Origin: Candidatus Fermentithermobacillaceae bacterium UBA3951
GTDB taxonomy: Bacteria; Bacillota; Sulfobacillia; Fermentithermobacillales; Fermentithermobacillaceae
Length of the DNA stretch: 18,646 nucleotides
Assembly: GCA_002385465.1 (NCBI GenBank)
Contig: DGDN01000001.1
Span: forward strand, 1-18,646
Reading direction: 5' to 3'
Shown here piece after piece: positions 1-7,838 of the stretch. Each line of letters starts with the position of its first letter. Positions within the stretch are counted from its first letter, which is position 1. The position numbers were made by a program, and so were the translations under genes. Under the pieces are notes generated by a model. It did not search any database and was not told where the DNA came from. It saw nothing but the letters and a program-made list of their open reading frames with translations.

Positions 1-19
1 AGATGTGTATAAGAGACAG
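1..19. other. Tn5 mosaic-end adapter remnant (artefact)
   Basis: The first 19 bases, AGATGTGTATAAGAGACAG, are identical to the 19-bp Tn5 mosaic end used in tagmentation sequencing libraries. They fuse directly into the dacF reading frame at base 20, where that gene should continue. This is library adapter left on a contig end, not a genomic transposon. No transposase or other transposon sequence accompanies it. Bases 1-19 should be trimmed. Confidence 0.95.
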
Positions 20-20
20 G

Positions 21-1097
21 AGTAATGGTTCCCACCGCTAATCCTTCGGCTACGGGAGCTATGACCTTGTTTATGTCGACATATTGCTTGACTTCGCCTT
101 TTTGGCCTCTCCTCAAGGTAACGGCGAATGGGCGCTCCGGGATGACGGTCACGGTATCGGACTTACCCTTGAGGACTCTCGCCTGGGCAACCACCTGGCC
201 TTCATCTAGAATGGGGAGAGAGCGGAAGTTCGCAAATGCCCAGTCAAGGAGGCGGCTGGCATCCGCAAGCCTCTGGTCGGGCGTCTCTGCCCCCATGAGC
301 ACCACAATGAAACGGGAATCATCGTCCTTGGCCGTCACCGATATGCAATAACCGGACTTGTCGGTGTATCCCGTCTTAAGGCCGTCACACCCGGGATACA
401 AGAGCACCAGCTTGTTGAAGTTGGTAAGCTCGTTCATACCGCCCCTGAACGGCATCTGGTAGATCTTTGTGTAATCCAGAAGGTGGGGGATAGAGACCGC
501 GGCTCTGGACAAGAGCGCCAAGTCCATAGCCGTCGTTAGATGGTTGTCGGCGTCCAGCCCGTGGGAGTTCTGAAACGTTGTATCTACCATCCCCAGTTCC
601 CTGGCCCGCTCGTTCATCCTGGCCACAAAGGCTTCCTCTGTGCCCGAGATATACTCGGCAAGTATCACTGCTCCGTCGTTGGCGGAGGCAACTGCCACCG
701 CCTTCACCCACTCCTCCAGCTCCATAACCTCTCCGGGCTCTGCCCAGACTTCGGTACCTCCCATCTCCCAGGCGTTTACGGAAGCGGCGACTTTGTCGCT
801 GAGACTCACTTTTCCGGCGGCTACGTCCTCAAGCGTCAAAAGGAGCGTCATTATTTTGGTTACGCTGGCAGGAGCGCGCCTTTCGCGCGAGTTTTTCTCG
901 AAGAGCACTTCGCCTGAAACAGCATCCATCACAACGCAAGAAGGCGAGTCACACCTGGGCGGCGGCACGGATTCCGCCGGAGCCGCATGGCCCCGCGAAA
1001 AAGCCGGAGTCAATGCAAAGACGAAAGCCAGAATGACCGGGATAAGCTTCTCCGCCGCCGTGCGAAAAATACGGTTTGGGTGCCGGGTCATGTTCAT
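21..1097 (-). CDS. dacF: D-alanyl-D-alanine carboxypeptidase, DacF type (3' end missing)
   Basis: This is a serine-type penicillin-binding protein (peptidase family S11) that removes the terminal D-alanine from peptidoglycan stem peptides on the outer face of the membrane. My translation gives 359 residues with all three active-site motifs: S78-V-T-K81 (nucleophile), S138-A-N140, and K241-T-G243. A hydrophobic stretch at about residues 18-34 looks like a signal peptide. The frame is still open where the adapter begins, so the C-terminal part, including the usual amphipathic anchor, is missing. The ATG at 1097 has GGAGG 8 bases upstream (1106-1110). In Bacillus, dacF lies just upstream of the spoIIA operon and close to xerD, and the xerD neighbour here fits that. 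The family call is strong; choosing DacF over another S11 paralogue rests on context. Confidence 0.9.
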
Positions 1098-1253
1098 GTG
1101 GCGTTCCTCCAAGTGATAGTGTCCATGACTTAGGATTCCCGCCGGGTCTGGCCCCTTATCAATCCCTTCCCAAGGCAAAACGTGTGGTTAACCGCCTGTG
1201 CCCGGAGGTCGAAAAGTGCGGTCCGAGCGGCCCGTGAAAAACCGCTTCCGGAG

Positions 1254-2141
1254 CTATGCCCTGGGGTGGCTTTTCGCGTAGACGTCCTTCAGCCGGTCTT
1301 TCGTGACATGGGTGTAGATCTGAGTTGTCGATATATCGGCATGGCCCAACATCTCCTGAACGGCCCTTATGTCCGCTCCGTTTTCCAGGAGGTGGGTGGC
1401 AAATGAGTGTCTCAGGGTGTGGGGGGTTATCTCTTTCCTGATCTGCGCCTGAGTGGCGTATTTCTTAACGATCTTCCAAAAGCCCTGGCGGGTCAGGCGT
1501 TTGCCGTGGTGGTTCACAAACAAGGCTTTTTCCTTTGCATCGGCCACAAGCTTAGGCCTTGCACCCTCGAGGTAGGTCCTGAGCGCCGAAACGGCTATAT
1601 CGCCCACCGGCACGACGCGCTCCTTGGAGCCTTTACCCATGCAGCGCACAAAACCCTCCTTGAGGTCTACATCCAGGATGTTGAGATTTACAAGCTCGGA
1701 AACGCGGATACCGGTAGCATACAAAAGCTCAAGCATGGCTTTATCTCGCTTGCCTGCCGGAGTGCTCAAGTCCGGTTGGTTCAAGAGGCGCTCAACTTCG
1801 CTTACGGTTAGGACTTTCGGTAGCTTCCTCTCAAGCTTGGGCGACGAAAGATCATTGGTGGGGTCCGAAGAAACGTAGTTTTCTTTGACGAGAAACTGGT
1901 AGAAAGCTTTGAGGGCAGCAAGCCTCCTAGCAATGGTGGCAGTGGCCTTACCCTGTTTTCGCAGGTACATGAGGTAAGCCACGATGGTCGACTGGGAAGC
2001 GTTCTCAAGAGAAGCCGTCGAATCGCCGGATAGGAAGCCGTAGTATTGCTTAAGGTCACGGCTGTAGGACTCAAGGGTGTTGGTAGCGAGCCCCTTCTCG
2101 TGCCCCAAGTAGTCTATGAACTCCTGTATCAGGCTTTCCAT
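1254..2141 (-). CDS. xerD: Tyrosine recombinase XerD-type
   Basis: Site-specific tyrosine recombinase that would resolve chromosome dimers at dif together with a partner Xer protein. From the ATG at 2141 the protein has 295 residues, close to the usual 296-298. An N-terminal SAM-like core-binding domain (about 1-85) precedes the catalytic domain. The catalytic set is visible: R146 (in ATGIRVSEL), H241-x-x-R244 (HTLRHSF), H267 (LGHADIS) and nucleophile Y276 (QIYTHV). An ATG three codons upstream (2150) touches the GGAGG at 2151-2155, whereas the ATG at 2141 sits 9 bases after it, so 2141 is preferred. XerC and XerD are hard to separate by eye. The spoIIM and dacF neighbours match the Bacillus xerD (ripX) locus, which favours XerD. 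Confidence 0.9.
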   Translation of the reverse strand: MESLIQEFIDYLGHEKGLATNTLESYSRDLKQYYGFLSGDSTASLENASQSTIVAYLMYLRKQGKATATIARRLAALKAFYQFLVKENYVSSDPTNDLSSPKLERKLPKVLTVSEVERLLNQPDLSTPAGKRDKAMLELLYATGIRVSELVNLNILDVDLKEGFVRCMGKGSKERVVPVGDIAVSALRTYLEGARPKLVADAKEKALFVNHHGKRLTRQGFWKIVKKYATQAQIRKEITPHTLRHSFATHLLENGADIRAVQEMLGHADISTTQIYTHVTKDRLKDVYAKSHPRA

Positions 2142-2321
2142 TCGCGCCATCCTCCCCCCGGTTGGTGTCGGGACTGCCGGAGTAAACGACCGGCCACCGC
2201 ACGCCTTGTTCGCTTTTCTATGTTTCCCTTGCGTGGGGGAAATATCCTACTTCAAGAAATACCTTCCTGCAAGAGTCTTATGTCAGGCTCAAGCCGTTTA
2301 TGCAGCCCTTTGAGAGCTTCA

Positions 2322-2348
2322 AGAGGGGCCCTTCGCGAGGGCCCCTCT
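2322..2348 (-). terminator. Strong hairpin after ald, likely terminator
   Basis: A perfect 11-bp inverted repeat, AGAGGGGCCCT and its complement, encloses a 5-base loop. It lies 24 bases past the alanine dehydrogenase stop codon. On the minus strand it is followed only by a weak T-containing tail, so it is a very stable stem but not a textbook intrinsic terminator. It probably ends the ald transcript and separates it from xerD. Confidence 0.7.
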
Positions 2349-2372
2349 CCTCCAATCTCTCGCCAGGCTCTC

Positions 2373-3491
2373 CTAGCCCAAAACCTCCGAAAGCGGCGTG
2401 TAGGGCAAGTTCAGGGACTTGGCCACTTCCTGGTAAGTTACCTTTCCTGCTGTGACGTTCACGCCCTTGGCAAGAGGCGCGTTGGACTTCACGGCTTCCT
2501 TGAAGCCCTTGTTCGCCAGAAGGAGACCGTACGGCAGGGTGGCGTTGGTGAGAGCAAACGTCGAGGTGCGCGGCACAGCGCCCGGGATGTTGGGCACCGA
2601 ATAGTGGACGACGCCGTGCTTCACGAAGGTCGGATTGGAGTGGGTGGTCGTGTGGTCCATCGTCTCAATGCATCCACCCTGGTCGATAGCCACGTCTACC
2701 ATGACCGCGCCGGGCTTCATCTCCTTGACCATTTCCTCGGTCACCAGCTTGGGCGCCTTGGCGCCGGGGATGAGCACTGCGCCTACAACCAGGTCGGCCT
2801 TCCTTACGCACTCGGCTATGTTGTACGGGTTGGACGCAAGGGTCTCAACCTTTGTGCCGAAGATGTCATCCAGGTATCGGAGCCTGTCAAGATTCACGTC
2901 AAGGATAGTCACTTTGGCGCGCAGGCCAACTGCCATCTTGGCGGCGTTTGTGCCGACGACTCCTCCGCCGATGATCACTACTTCACCGGGCGTGACTCCC
3001 GGCACTCCGCCTAGGAGGACGCCTCTGCCGCCGTGCCGCTTCTCAAGGAAATGAGCTCCGACTTGGACCGACATACGCCCTGCGATCTCGCTCATGGGAG
3101 TAAGCAAGGGAAGCGCCCTCGAAGGAAGCTCCACTGTCTCGTAGGCAACAGCATCCACTTCCTGTTCCATGAGGGCTTTGGTGAGCTCGGGTTCTGCCGC
3201 CAGGTGGAGGTAGGTAAAAAGCAAGAGACCCTTCTTCATCTTGGGGTACTCAGGCGGAAGGGGCTCCTTGACCTTCATAATCATGTCCGACGTGCTCCAG
3301 ACTTCGTCGGCAGTGGGAAGGATGGTGGCTCCGGCCTTTATGTAATCCGCGTCTTCTATGCCGCTCCCTAACCCGGCGCCTGTCTCCACAACCACCTGAT
3401 GACCCTGAGACACAAATGCGTTGACTCCGGCGGGTGTCAACGCAACCCGGTTTTCATCAGGTTTAATCTCTTTGGGTACTCCGACTATCAA
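2373..3491 (-). CDS. ald: Alanine dehydrogenase (TTG start)
   Basis: NAD-dependent L-alanine dehydrogenase, which interconverts alanine with pyruvate and ammonia. In Bacillus it is needed for normal sporulation because it feeds alanine carbon into pyruvate. With the TTG at 3491 as start the protein has 372 residues (family about 370-378), and its key residues fall on the family's usual numbers: R15, K75, H96 and D270. A GxGxxG dinucleotide fold lies at 175-180. AAGGAGG (3501-3507) is 9 bases before this TTG. The open frame continues upstream to 3659, but that extension has no family similarity and would overlap spoIIM. Its position between spoIIM and xerD is not the usual order. A good hairpin follows the gene. 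Confidence 0.95.
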   Translation of the reverse strand: MIVGVPKEIKPDENRVALTPAGVNAFVSQGHQVVVETGAGLGSGIEDADYIKAGATILPTADEVWSTSDMIMKVKEPLPPEYPKMKKGLLLFTYLHLAAEPELTKALMEQEVDAVAYETVELPSRALPLLTPMSEIAGRMSVQVGAHFLEKRHGGRGVLLGGVPGVTPGEVVIIGGGVVGTNAAKMAVGLRAKVTILDVNLDRLRYLDDIFGTKVETLASNPYNIAECVRKADLVVGAVLIPGAKAPKLVTEEMVKEMKPGAVMVDVAIDQGGCIETMDHTTTHSNPTFVKHGVVHYSVPNIPGAVPRTSTFALTNATLPYGLLLANKGFKEAVKSNAPLAKGVNVTAGKVTYQEVAKSLNLPYTPLSEVLG

Positions 3492-3500
3492 ACCACTCAA

Positions 3501-3507
3501 CCTCCTT
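3501..3507 (-). promoter_or_regulatory. Ribosome binding site fixing the TTG start of ald
   Basis: AAGGAGG on the minus strand, 9 bases before the TTG at 3491. There is no ATG or GTG at a suitable distance. This site and the family residue numbering both set the start. Confidence 0.85.
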
Positions 3508-3618
3508 AACATTGAGGACAGCAGCATTAAAATGCCCAAGCATCCAATTCCACATCGGCTGTCAAGATCCTTCAGCGAAGCGCCGCGAGCGGGGCGAAAT
3601 TGTACCTCGGGGCACAAG

Positions 3619-4212
3619 CTAGAGGCCGACCGAGCGAGAGAGCAGGAGGGGTGAGACAAACGCCTCGACTAAAGAGGCCGCAAGCAGCCCGAGTGCTACT
3701 ACGAAGAAGCGCCAGGTATATTCGGCGACCATTTTCCAAAGACCGCCGTAATTCCAGGGCCTCTCCCTCAGGAGACGAACCGAAAATGATACGGAGAGGG
3801 CCGATAGGATGAGGAGGCTGGGGACGGAGATCAAGTTGTGAGGCAGCATCCCGGAGACGAACATCGTAAGGCCGCCTGAGGTAACTTCCCTTAGTAGAAA
3901 CATGGATCCAAACCCGGCGGCGAACCCGCGCACGAACACCAGAATACACGTGAGGGGCGCTCCAATGACGGCCAGACCAAATGCCCAGATGAAAAGGGCC
4001 GTGCGGGCGTTCTGCTCCAGTGAGAGCCGGAAGATTGCTTTGGGATCGAGACCGGGGCTACGGACTCCCCGCATAAAGACTTCGAGGTATGCTACCAGTT
4101 CCGCCTTTTCATCGGGCGAGAGCACGCGAAGTCCCAAGATGCCCGTCACCAGGCCAAACGTAAAGAGCACAAGCATGAGGAGCAAAGGAGAGAACCTGAG
4201 GGTTGTACGCAT
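3619..4212 (-). CDS. spoIIM: Stage II sporulation protein M
   Basis: Integral membrane protein of the SpoIID-SpoIIM-SpoIIP complex that remodels septal peptidoglycan during engulfment of the forespore. The 197 residues contain several hydrophobic segments: about residues 8-28, 65-95 (the family-typical ARTALFIWAFGLAVIG), 95-115, 125-150 and 170-192. Charged stretches lie between them. The length is close to the usual 210-215. GGAGG at 4222-4226 is 9 bases before the ATG at 4212; an in-frame ATG at 4230 lies upstream of that site and is less likely. A 61-base gap separates it from the gene upstream. I looked for a sigma-E promoter there and found nothing convincing. The neighbourhood with xerD and dacF resembles the Bacillus spoIIM-xerD region. 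Confidence 0.88.
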   Translation of the reverse strand: MRTTLRFSPLLLMLVLFTFGLVTGILGLRVLSPDEKAELVAYLEVFMRGVRSPGLDPKAIFRLSLEQNARTALFIWAFGLAVIGAPLTCILVFVRGFAAGFGSMFLLREVTSGGLTMFVSGMLPHNLISVPSLLILSALSVSFSVRLLRERPWNYGGLWKMVAEYTWRFFVVALGLLAASLVEAFVSPLLLSRSVGL

Positions 4213-4273
4213 GCCAATTAGCCTCCGCATCGTCTTGCCATATGCAACACTATGAGGAAGCTAGGCTAGGTTA

Positions 4274-5140
4274 TTACTGGTAACGGCCGGGTGCACCCGA
4301 GATCTCGCCGGATTCCGGTTTGGGCTTTCCGGGCGCATCCTCTTCCGTTTCTCCCTTGTCAAAAGGCTTGAGATCGGGCAGCTCCATCTGGCCTGGCCGT
4401 GTCTCCGGAGAAGGTGCGACTACAGGCTTGTCTCCCTCCGCATCGCGTGCACCACGCCCGGCGCCGCCTTGCGAAATGCTCCTGTGAGGAAGCACTTCCA
4501 ATCGACGGTTCATGGCGTTCAAGGTAGCTCTCACACATGCTTCCCGGATATCTCTCTTAACCACAGCGCAGCCCATGAGCTGTTCGTGGTTCCCCCGAGG
4601 GGTAAGCAAATCCACCAGGACGCAAACGGCATCTTTCTGCCCTATTGTGAGGGTGGCTACATCGTCGACAAAAAACGCGTTGGGGGGAGTCAGGGTGAGA
4701 TTGACCGCCATGCAAGTTGCCCTGGCAACCCCCAACAACATCCCAATTTCAGATGAATCGGTCACGGTCTTTCCAACGTAGACCGCAGTCTGGTTCTCGA
4801 TTGCCCGGTCAAGCGTCACCACTATTTCCGCCTTGCCCGTCCTCCCGTTCGTCTTCACTTCCAGACCTACGTAACGGAGGCGTCCGGGAGAAGCGGGCAG
4901 GCTCGTCTGGATCTGCGCGACCGAAACCTTCCGCCGGTCAACCGTGATGTCCCACTGGGCCTTTAGGGCGCTCTGGACATCTCTCACTATCTGCTTGGGG
5001 TTTCTGCCCAGTCCGGTGAGGATGTGGATCTCCTCTATGGCTCCCCAGTCGTTTACGACAACCCTTGCCTTCTGAATCTCCGGAAGACAAACCAGGAGAG
5101 ACTCTATATCCCTCACACTCACCGTTTTCTTTTCGCTCAC
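4274..5140 (-). CDS. Protein of unknown function, two domains plus disordered tail
   Basis: I do not recognise a named family. The 288-residue protein starts at GTG 5140 with GGGGTGAG just upstream, and ends with two in-frame TAA codons. Residues 1-75 form a compact charged segment ending in KQIVRDVQSALKAQWDITVD. Residues about 85-215 look like a beta-rich domain, with alternating hydrophobic strands around VGLEVKTNG, TAVYVGKTV and AVCVLVDLLTPRG, and the segment CVRATLNAMNRRLEV near its end. Residues 220-288 are rich in Pro, Gly, Glu and Lys and probably disordered. There is no signal peptide or membrane segment, so it is likely cytoplasmic. It starts 32 bases after the oxidoreductase gamma subunit, which suggests it belongs to the same transcript. 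Its function cannot be stated from sequence alone. Confidence 0.8.
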   Translation of the reverse strand: MSEKKTVSVRDIESLLVCLPEIQKARVVVNDWGAIEEIHILTGLGRNPKQIVRDVQSALKAQWDITVDRRKVSVAQIQTSLPASPGRLRYVGLEVKTNGRTGKAEIVVTLDRAIENQTAVYVGKTVTDSSEIGMLLGVARATCMAVNLTLTPPNAFFVDDVATLTIGQKDAVCVLVDLLTPRGNHEQLMGCAVVKRDIREACVRATLNAMNRRLEVLPHRSISQGGAGRGARDAEGDKPVVAPSPETRPGQMELPDLKPFDKGETEEDAPGKPKPESGEISGAPGRYQ

Positions 5141-5172
5141 TAAGGCTCACCCCATTGAGATTGGGACCCAGA

Positions 5173-5730
5173 CTAGGAGGTCCGGGCCATCTCTTCTTTG
5201 ACCAGGCGGTAACCTCTCCAAAGCGCCTCCTCGTTGAGGGGCAGAAGGCTGTGGTGCCTCTGACTTATCACTTTGGGAAGCACGCTTATGACAGTTTCAA
5301 CCTTGACGATCTCTCTGGCCCCCAAAAGGGCCCCGAGGCAGACCATGTTGGCGACACGGTCAGAACCCAGCTCTCTGGCTATATCGTTCGCCGGGATCCT
5401 GTAGACCTCAATATCCCCTCTTATATCTTCGTCAGGAACAAGCGACGAGTTAACTATCAGAGCTCCGCCCGGCTGCACCATGTTCTTGAACTTATCGTAA
5501 GAAGGTCTGTTCATGACCACAGCCGCGGTGGGCTCGACAACAACGGGCGATGCTATCGCGTCATCAGATACGCATACAGCGCAGTTCGCCGTGCCGCCCC
5601 GCATCTCGGGCCCGTACGAAGGAAGCCACGATACGGCCTTGCCTTCTTCTTTGCCGGCGTAGGTCAGGAGAGTGCCGATAAGCATGATACCCTGACCGCC
5701 GAAACCTGCCATGATAATCTCGTGGTCCAC
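5173..5730 (-). CDS. 2-oxoacid:ferredoxin oxidoreductase, gamma subunit
   Basis: Gamma subunit of a ferredoxin-dependent 2-oxoacid oxidoreductase (the VorC/KorC/PorG group), 185 residues, cytoplasmic. The N-terminal IIMAGFGGQGIMLIG and the following SYGPEMRGGTANC are signatures of this subunit; MRGG lies in the conserved central region. It begins with GTG at 5730, three bases after the beta-subunit stop, with a GGGAGGGAG-type site inside the end of the beta gene, so translation is probably coupled. Together with alpha, beta and the small ferredoxin subunit it would form a four-subunit enzyme. Substrate cannot be read from this subunit alone; context argues for branched-chain 2-oxoacids. Confidence 0.92.
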   Translation of the reverse strand: MDHEIIMAGFGGQGIMLIGTLLTYAGKEEGKAVSWLPSYGPEMRGGTANCAVCVSDDAIASPVVVEPTAAVVMNRPSYDKFKNMVQPGGALIVNSSLVPDEDIRGDIEVYRIPANDIARELGSDRVANMVCLGALLGAREIVKVETVISVLPKVISQRHHSLLPLNEEALWRGYRLVKEEMARTS

Positions 5731-5733
5731 GAC

Positions 5734-6477
5734 TTACTCTCCCTCCCCTGTCTTGAACTCGCCCAGCGGATACTCGGGGATCATGTTCTCTTCGAGCCAT
5801 TTCAGGGCATTCTGCGGAGTCATACCCCAGTTTGTGGAACAAGTCGAAAGAAGTTCGACCAACGAGAACCCTTTCCCTTCGATCTGATTCTGGAAAGCCT
5901 TCTTAATGCCCTGCTTGGCCCTTTGAACATTGGCCGGGTTATGCAGGGAGAACCTGGCCACGTAATAGGCTCCCTTTACCGTCGACAGAAGCTCGCTGAT
6001 CTTGACCGGGTACCCCTGGGTGCCGGGGTCTCTCCCGAAAGGCGACGTCGTGGTCTTCTGCCCAACCAGGGTGGTCGGGGCCATCTGGCCGCCGGTCATA
6101 CCGTAGATGGCGTTGTTTATGAATATGACGGTGATGTTTTCTCCTCTCACGGCCGCATGCACTATTTCGGCCATACCGATTGAAGCCAGGTCGCCGTCTC
6201 CCTGGTACGCAAACACAATAGACTCGGGCCTCACTCTCTTAATGCCGGTTGCCACGGCGGGAGCTCTTCCGTGAGCTGCCTGCTGGAAATCTACGTCAAA
6301 GTAGTTGTAGGCGAATACCGAGCACCCTACCGAAGCCACTCCGATGGTCCGGCCCTGGATACCCAGTTCATCAATGGTCTCTGCTACGAGACGGTGGGCA
6401 ATCCCGTGGGTGCACCCGGGGCAATAGTGGGTTACCACATTGGTGAGCGACTTGGGACGCGTGTAGACCGGGTTCAT
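5734..6477 (-). CDS. 2-oxoacid:ferredoxin oxidoreductase, beta subunit (ThDP-binding)
   Basis: Catalytic beta subunit carrying thiamine diphosphate, 247 residues. C19-P-G-C22 near the N-terminus and C52 in VGCSV are candidate cysteines for the iron-sulfur cluster known in this family. The ThDP/Mg signature is present: GDGD at 93-96 and NN at 121-122, followed by YGMTGGQ. The enzyme cleaves a 2-oxoacid with CoA to acyl-CoA and CO2, passing electrons to ferredoxin. Its ATG overlaps the alpha-subunit stop by four bases (ATGA at 6474-6477). The short form and the separate gamma and delta subunits match the VOR/KOR group rather than single-chain pyruvate:ferredoxin oxidoreductase. Confidence 0.94.
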   Translation of the reverse strand: MNPVYTRPKSLTNVVTHYCPGCTHGIAHRLVAETIDELGIQGRTIGVASVGCSVFAYNYFDVDFQQAAHGRAPAVATGIKRVRPESIVFAYQGDGDLASIGMAEIVHAAVRGENITVIFINNAIYGMTGGQMAPTTLVGQKTTTSPFGRDPGTQGYPVKISELLSTVKGAYYVARFSLHNPANVQRAKQGIKKAFQNQIEGKGFSLVELLSTCSTNWGMTPQNALKWLEENMIPEYPLGEFKTGEGE

Positions 6478-7583
6478 TTCTTGGCACCTCCTACCCTGTC
6501 GAAGTAGTCGGTCTGGCTCGGAGCTTTTCCGTCTATCATATCCCGGAGGCGACGCTCGACCGAGCGGGGCGTCGGAACTGCTCCCCCGGTCCTTCCGTAG
6601 AAGTAGACGGGCTTCCGTCCGTTAACCGCAAGCCTTACATCTTCGACCATCTGGCCGGTAGACATCTCCACCGTCAGGAACCCTTTGGCCCTGTCTACCA
6701 CCTTCTCGAATGCCTCATCGGGGAAAGGCCAGAGGCTTATGGGCCTTATCAAACCGACCTTCACTCCGTCTTTCCGGAGCCTCTGGATTACGGCAGTGCA
6801 GATCCTGGCGACGGTGCCGTAGGCCACAAAGAACCACTCGGCATCGTCTCCGTGGAGGATCTCATACCTTACCTCGTTCTCCCGGACCTTCCGGTATTTC
6901 TCCTCGAGCCTCCAGTTGTGGGCGTCGAGCTCCTCAGGGTCGAGGTAGATGGAGCTTATGATGTTTCTCTCCCGCCCCTCGTTGCCCGTAGTGGCCCACG
7001 GCTTGTGAGGGAGGCTTGCCGCGTCCAGGACTTCCGGGAAGACCACGGGCTCCATCATCTGGCCGATCATCCCGTCTCCCAAGATCATTACGGGATTCCG
7101 GTATTTGTCGGCCAGGTCAAAAGCGGTCGCCATGAGGTCGCAGCCCTCCTGGATGGTCGCCGGCGCCAGGACAATAAGCCGGTAGTCGCCGTGCCCGCCG
7201 CCTTTGGTGGACTGGAAGTAGTCTGACTGGGATGGCTGGATGCCGCCCAAACCCGGACCTCCGCGGGACATGTTTACTATGACGCAAGGAAGTTCCGCTC
7301 CCGCGATGTAGGAAATGGCCTCCTGCATTAGGCTGATCCCCGGGCTCGACGACGAAATAAGGACCCTTCCGCCGGCGCCCGCGGCCCCATAGACCATGTT
7401 TATGGAAGAAACCTCGCTCTCGGCCTGTACAAAGACACCGCCGTGCTCACCTAGCCGTCTCGCCATATACTCGGAGATCTCGTTCTGCGGCGTAATAGGA
7501 TATCCGAAGTAGAACCTGCAACCTGCGCGGATTGCTGCTTCGGCCAAAGCCTCGTTGCCTTTCATGAGCAAAGATTCGCTCAC
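6474..7583 (-). CDS. 2-oxoacid:ferredoxin oxidoreductase, alpha subunit (VorB/KorA type)
   Basis: Alpha subunit of the four-subunit enzyme, 369 residues from the GTG at 7583. It contains the pyrimidine-binding family start LLMKGNEALAEAAIRAGC, the FGYPITPQNEISEYM segment, and SSSSPGISLMQEAISY. The C-terminal half (from about residue 245) has the transketolase-C-like region ending in the GRTGGAVPTP stretch. A GTG at 7592 overlaps the AGGAGG at 7592-7597, while the GTG at 7583 lies 8 bases past it, so 7583 is preferred. The gene follows the small ferredoxin subunit by 16 bases. Similar proteins are often named 3-methyl-2-oxobutanoate dehydrogenase subunit VorB. That fits the leucine dehydrogenase, phosphotransacylase and kinase in the same cluster, but 2-oxoglutarate specificity cannot be excluded. 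Confidence 0.92.
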   Translation of the reverse strand: MSESLLMKGNEALAEAAIRAGCRFYFGYPITPQNEISEYMARRLGEHGGVFVQAESEVSSINMVYGAAGAGGRVLISSSSPGISLMQEAISYIAGAELPCVIVNMSRGGPGLGGIQPSQSDYFQSTKGGGHGDYRLIVLAPATIQEGCDLMATAFDLADKYRNPVMILGDGMIGQMMEPVVFPEVLDAASLPHKPWATTGNEGRERNIISSIYLDPEELDAHNWRLEEKYRKVRENEVRYEILHGDDAEWFFVAYGTVARICTAVIQRLRKDGVKVGLIRPISLWPFPDEAFEKVVDRAKGFLTVEMSTGQMVEDVRLAVNGRKPVYFYGRTGGAVPTPRSVERRLRDMIDGKAPSQTDYFDRVGGAKK

Positions 7584-7599
7584 GTCCTCCACCTCCTCT

Positions 7600-7815
7600 T
7601 TACGGTCTAAAGACTTCTATTACAGCGTCAGGACACATCCTGGCGCAAAGCGCGCAAGAGATGCACTTTTCCTGGTCCTCATCGGGCACGAAAGCCGGAT
7701 GATATCCGAGCCTGTTGAGTTCGGTTCTCAGCCTGATAATCTTCTTTGGGCAGACACCGATACACAGTTCGCAGCTCTTGCAATGGTCCTCGTTGAAACG
7801 AACTCTTTTTTCCAC
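7600..7815 (-). CDS. Small two-cluster ferredoxin, delta subunit of the 2-oxoacid oxidoreductase
   Basis: A 71-residue ferredoxin-like protein with two classical 4Fe-4S motifs: CKSCELCIGVCP in the first half and CISCALCARMCP in the second. It lies directly before the alpha subunit, as the delta subunit does in many VOR/KOR operons, and would carry electrons from the thiamine centre to free ferredoxin. The open frame extends to 7857. I place the start at GTG 7815, because GGGAGG at 7823-7828 is 7 bases upstream and the extension (arginine-rich, overlapping the previous gene) does not look like this family. It begins 23 bases after the P-loop gene ends. Confidence 0.9.
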   Translation of the reverse strand: MEKRVRFNEDHCKSCELCIGVCPKKIIRLRTELNRLGYHPAFVPDEDQEKCISCALCARMCPDAVIEVFRP

Positions 7816-7838
7816 ACGTCTCCCTCCCATCCGCCGGT

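Noticed and set aside
1..19. Transposon end as a genuine mobile element
   Set aside because: It is exactly the engineered mosaic end and sits at the contig edge with no transposase or target duplication, so adapter is far more likely.
2046..3014. Rightward open frame of 322 codons opposite xerD and ald
   Set aside because: It spans two genes and the terminator hairpin in antisense, with no recognisable motifs and no ribosome site of the kind used by the real genes.
3523..3539. Sigma-54-like sequence TTGGGCATTTTAATGCT upstream of ald
   Set aside because: GG and GC are 10 bases apart, but several other consensus positions mismatch and the leader before the ribosome site would be only about 5 bases.
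3560..3565. TTGACA -35-like hexamer upstream of ald (minus strand)
   Set aside because: No acceptable -10 box is found 16-18 bases downstream; the best candidate is TGCTTG.
3492..3659. N-terminal extension of alanine dehydrogenase in the open frame
   Set aside because: It would overlap the spoIIM end and has no family similarity. A TTG with an ideal ribosome site gives the exact family numbering.
4213..4273. Possible sigma-E promoter for spoIIM (CATAGTGT as a -10)
   Set aside because: The -10 fits only loosely and no -35 element is found at a suitable distance.
5065..6183. Long rightward open frame (372 codons) opposite the beta and gamma oxidoreductase subunits
   Set aside because: It is antisense to two clearly recognisable genes, has no family resemblance, and is explained by the GC-rich codon pattern of the real strand.
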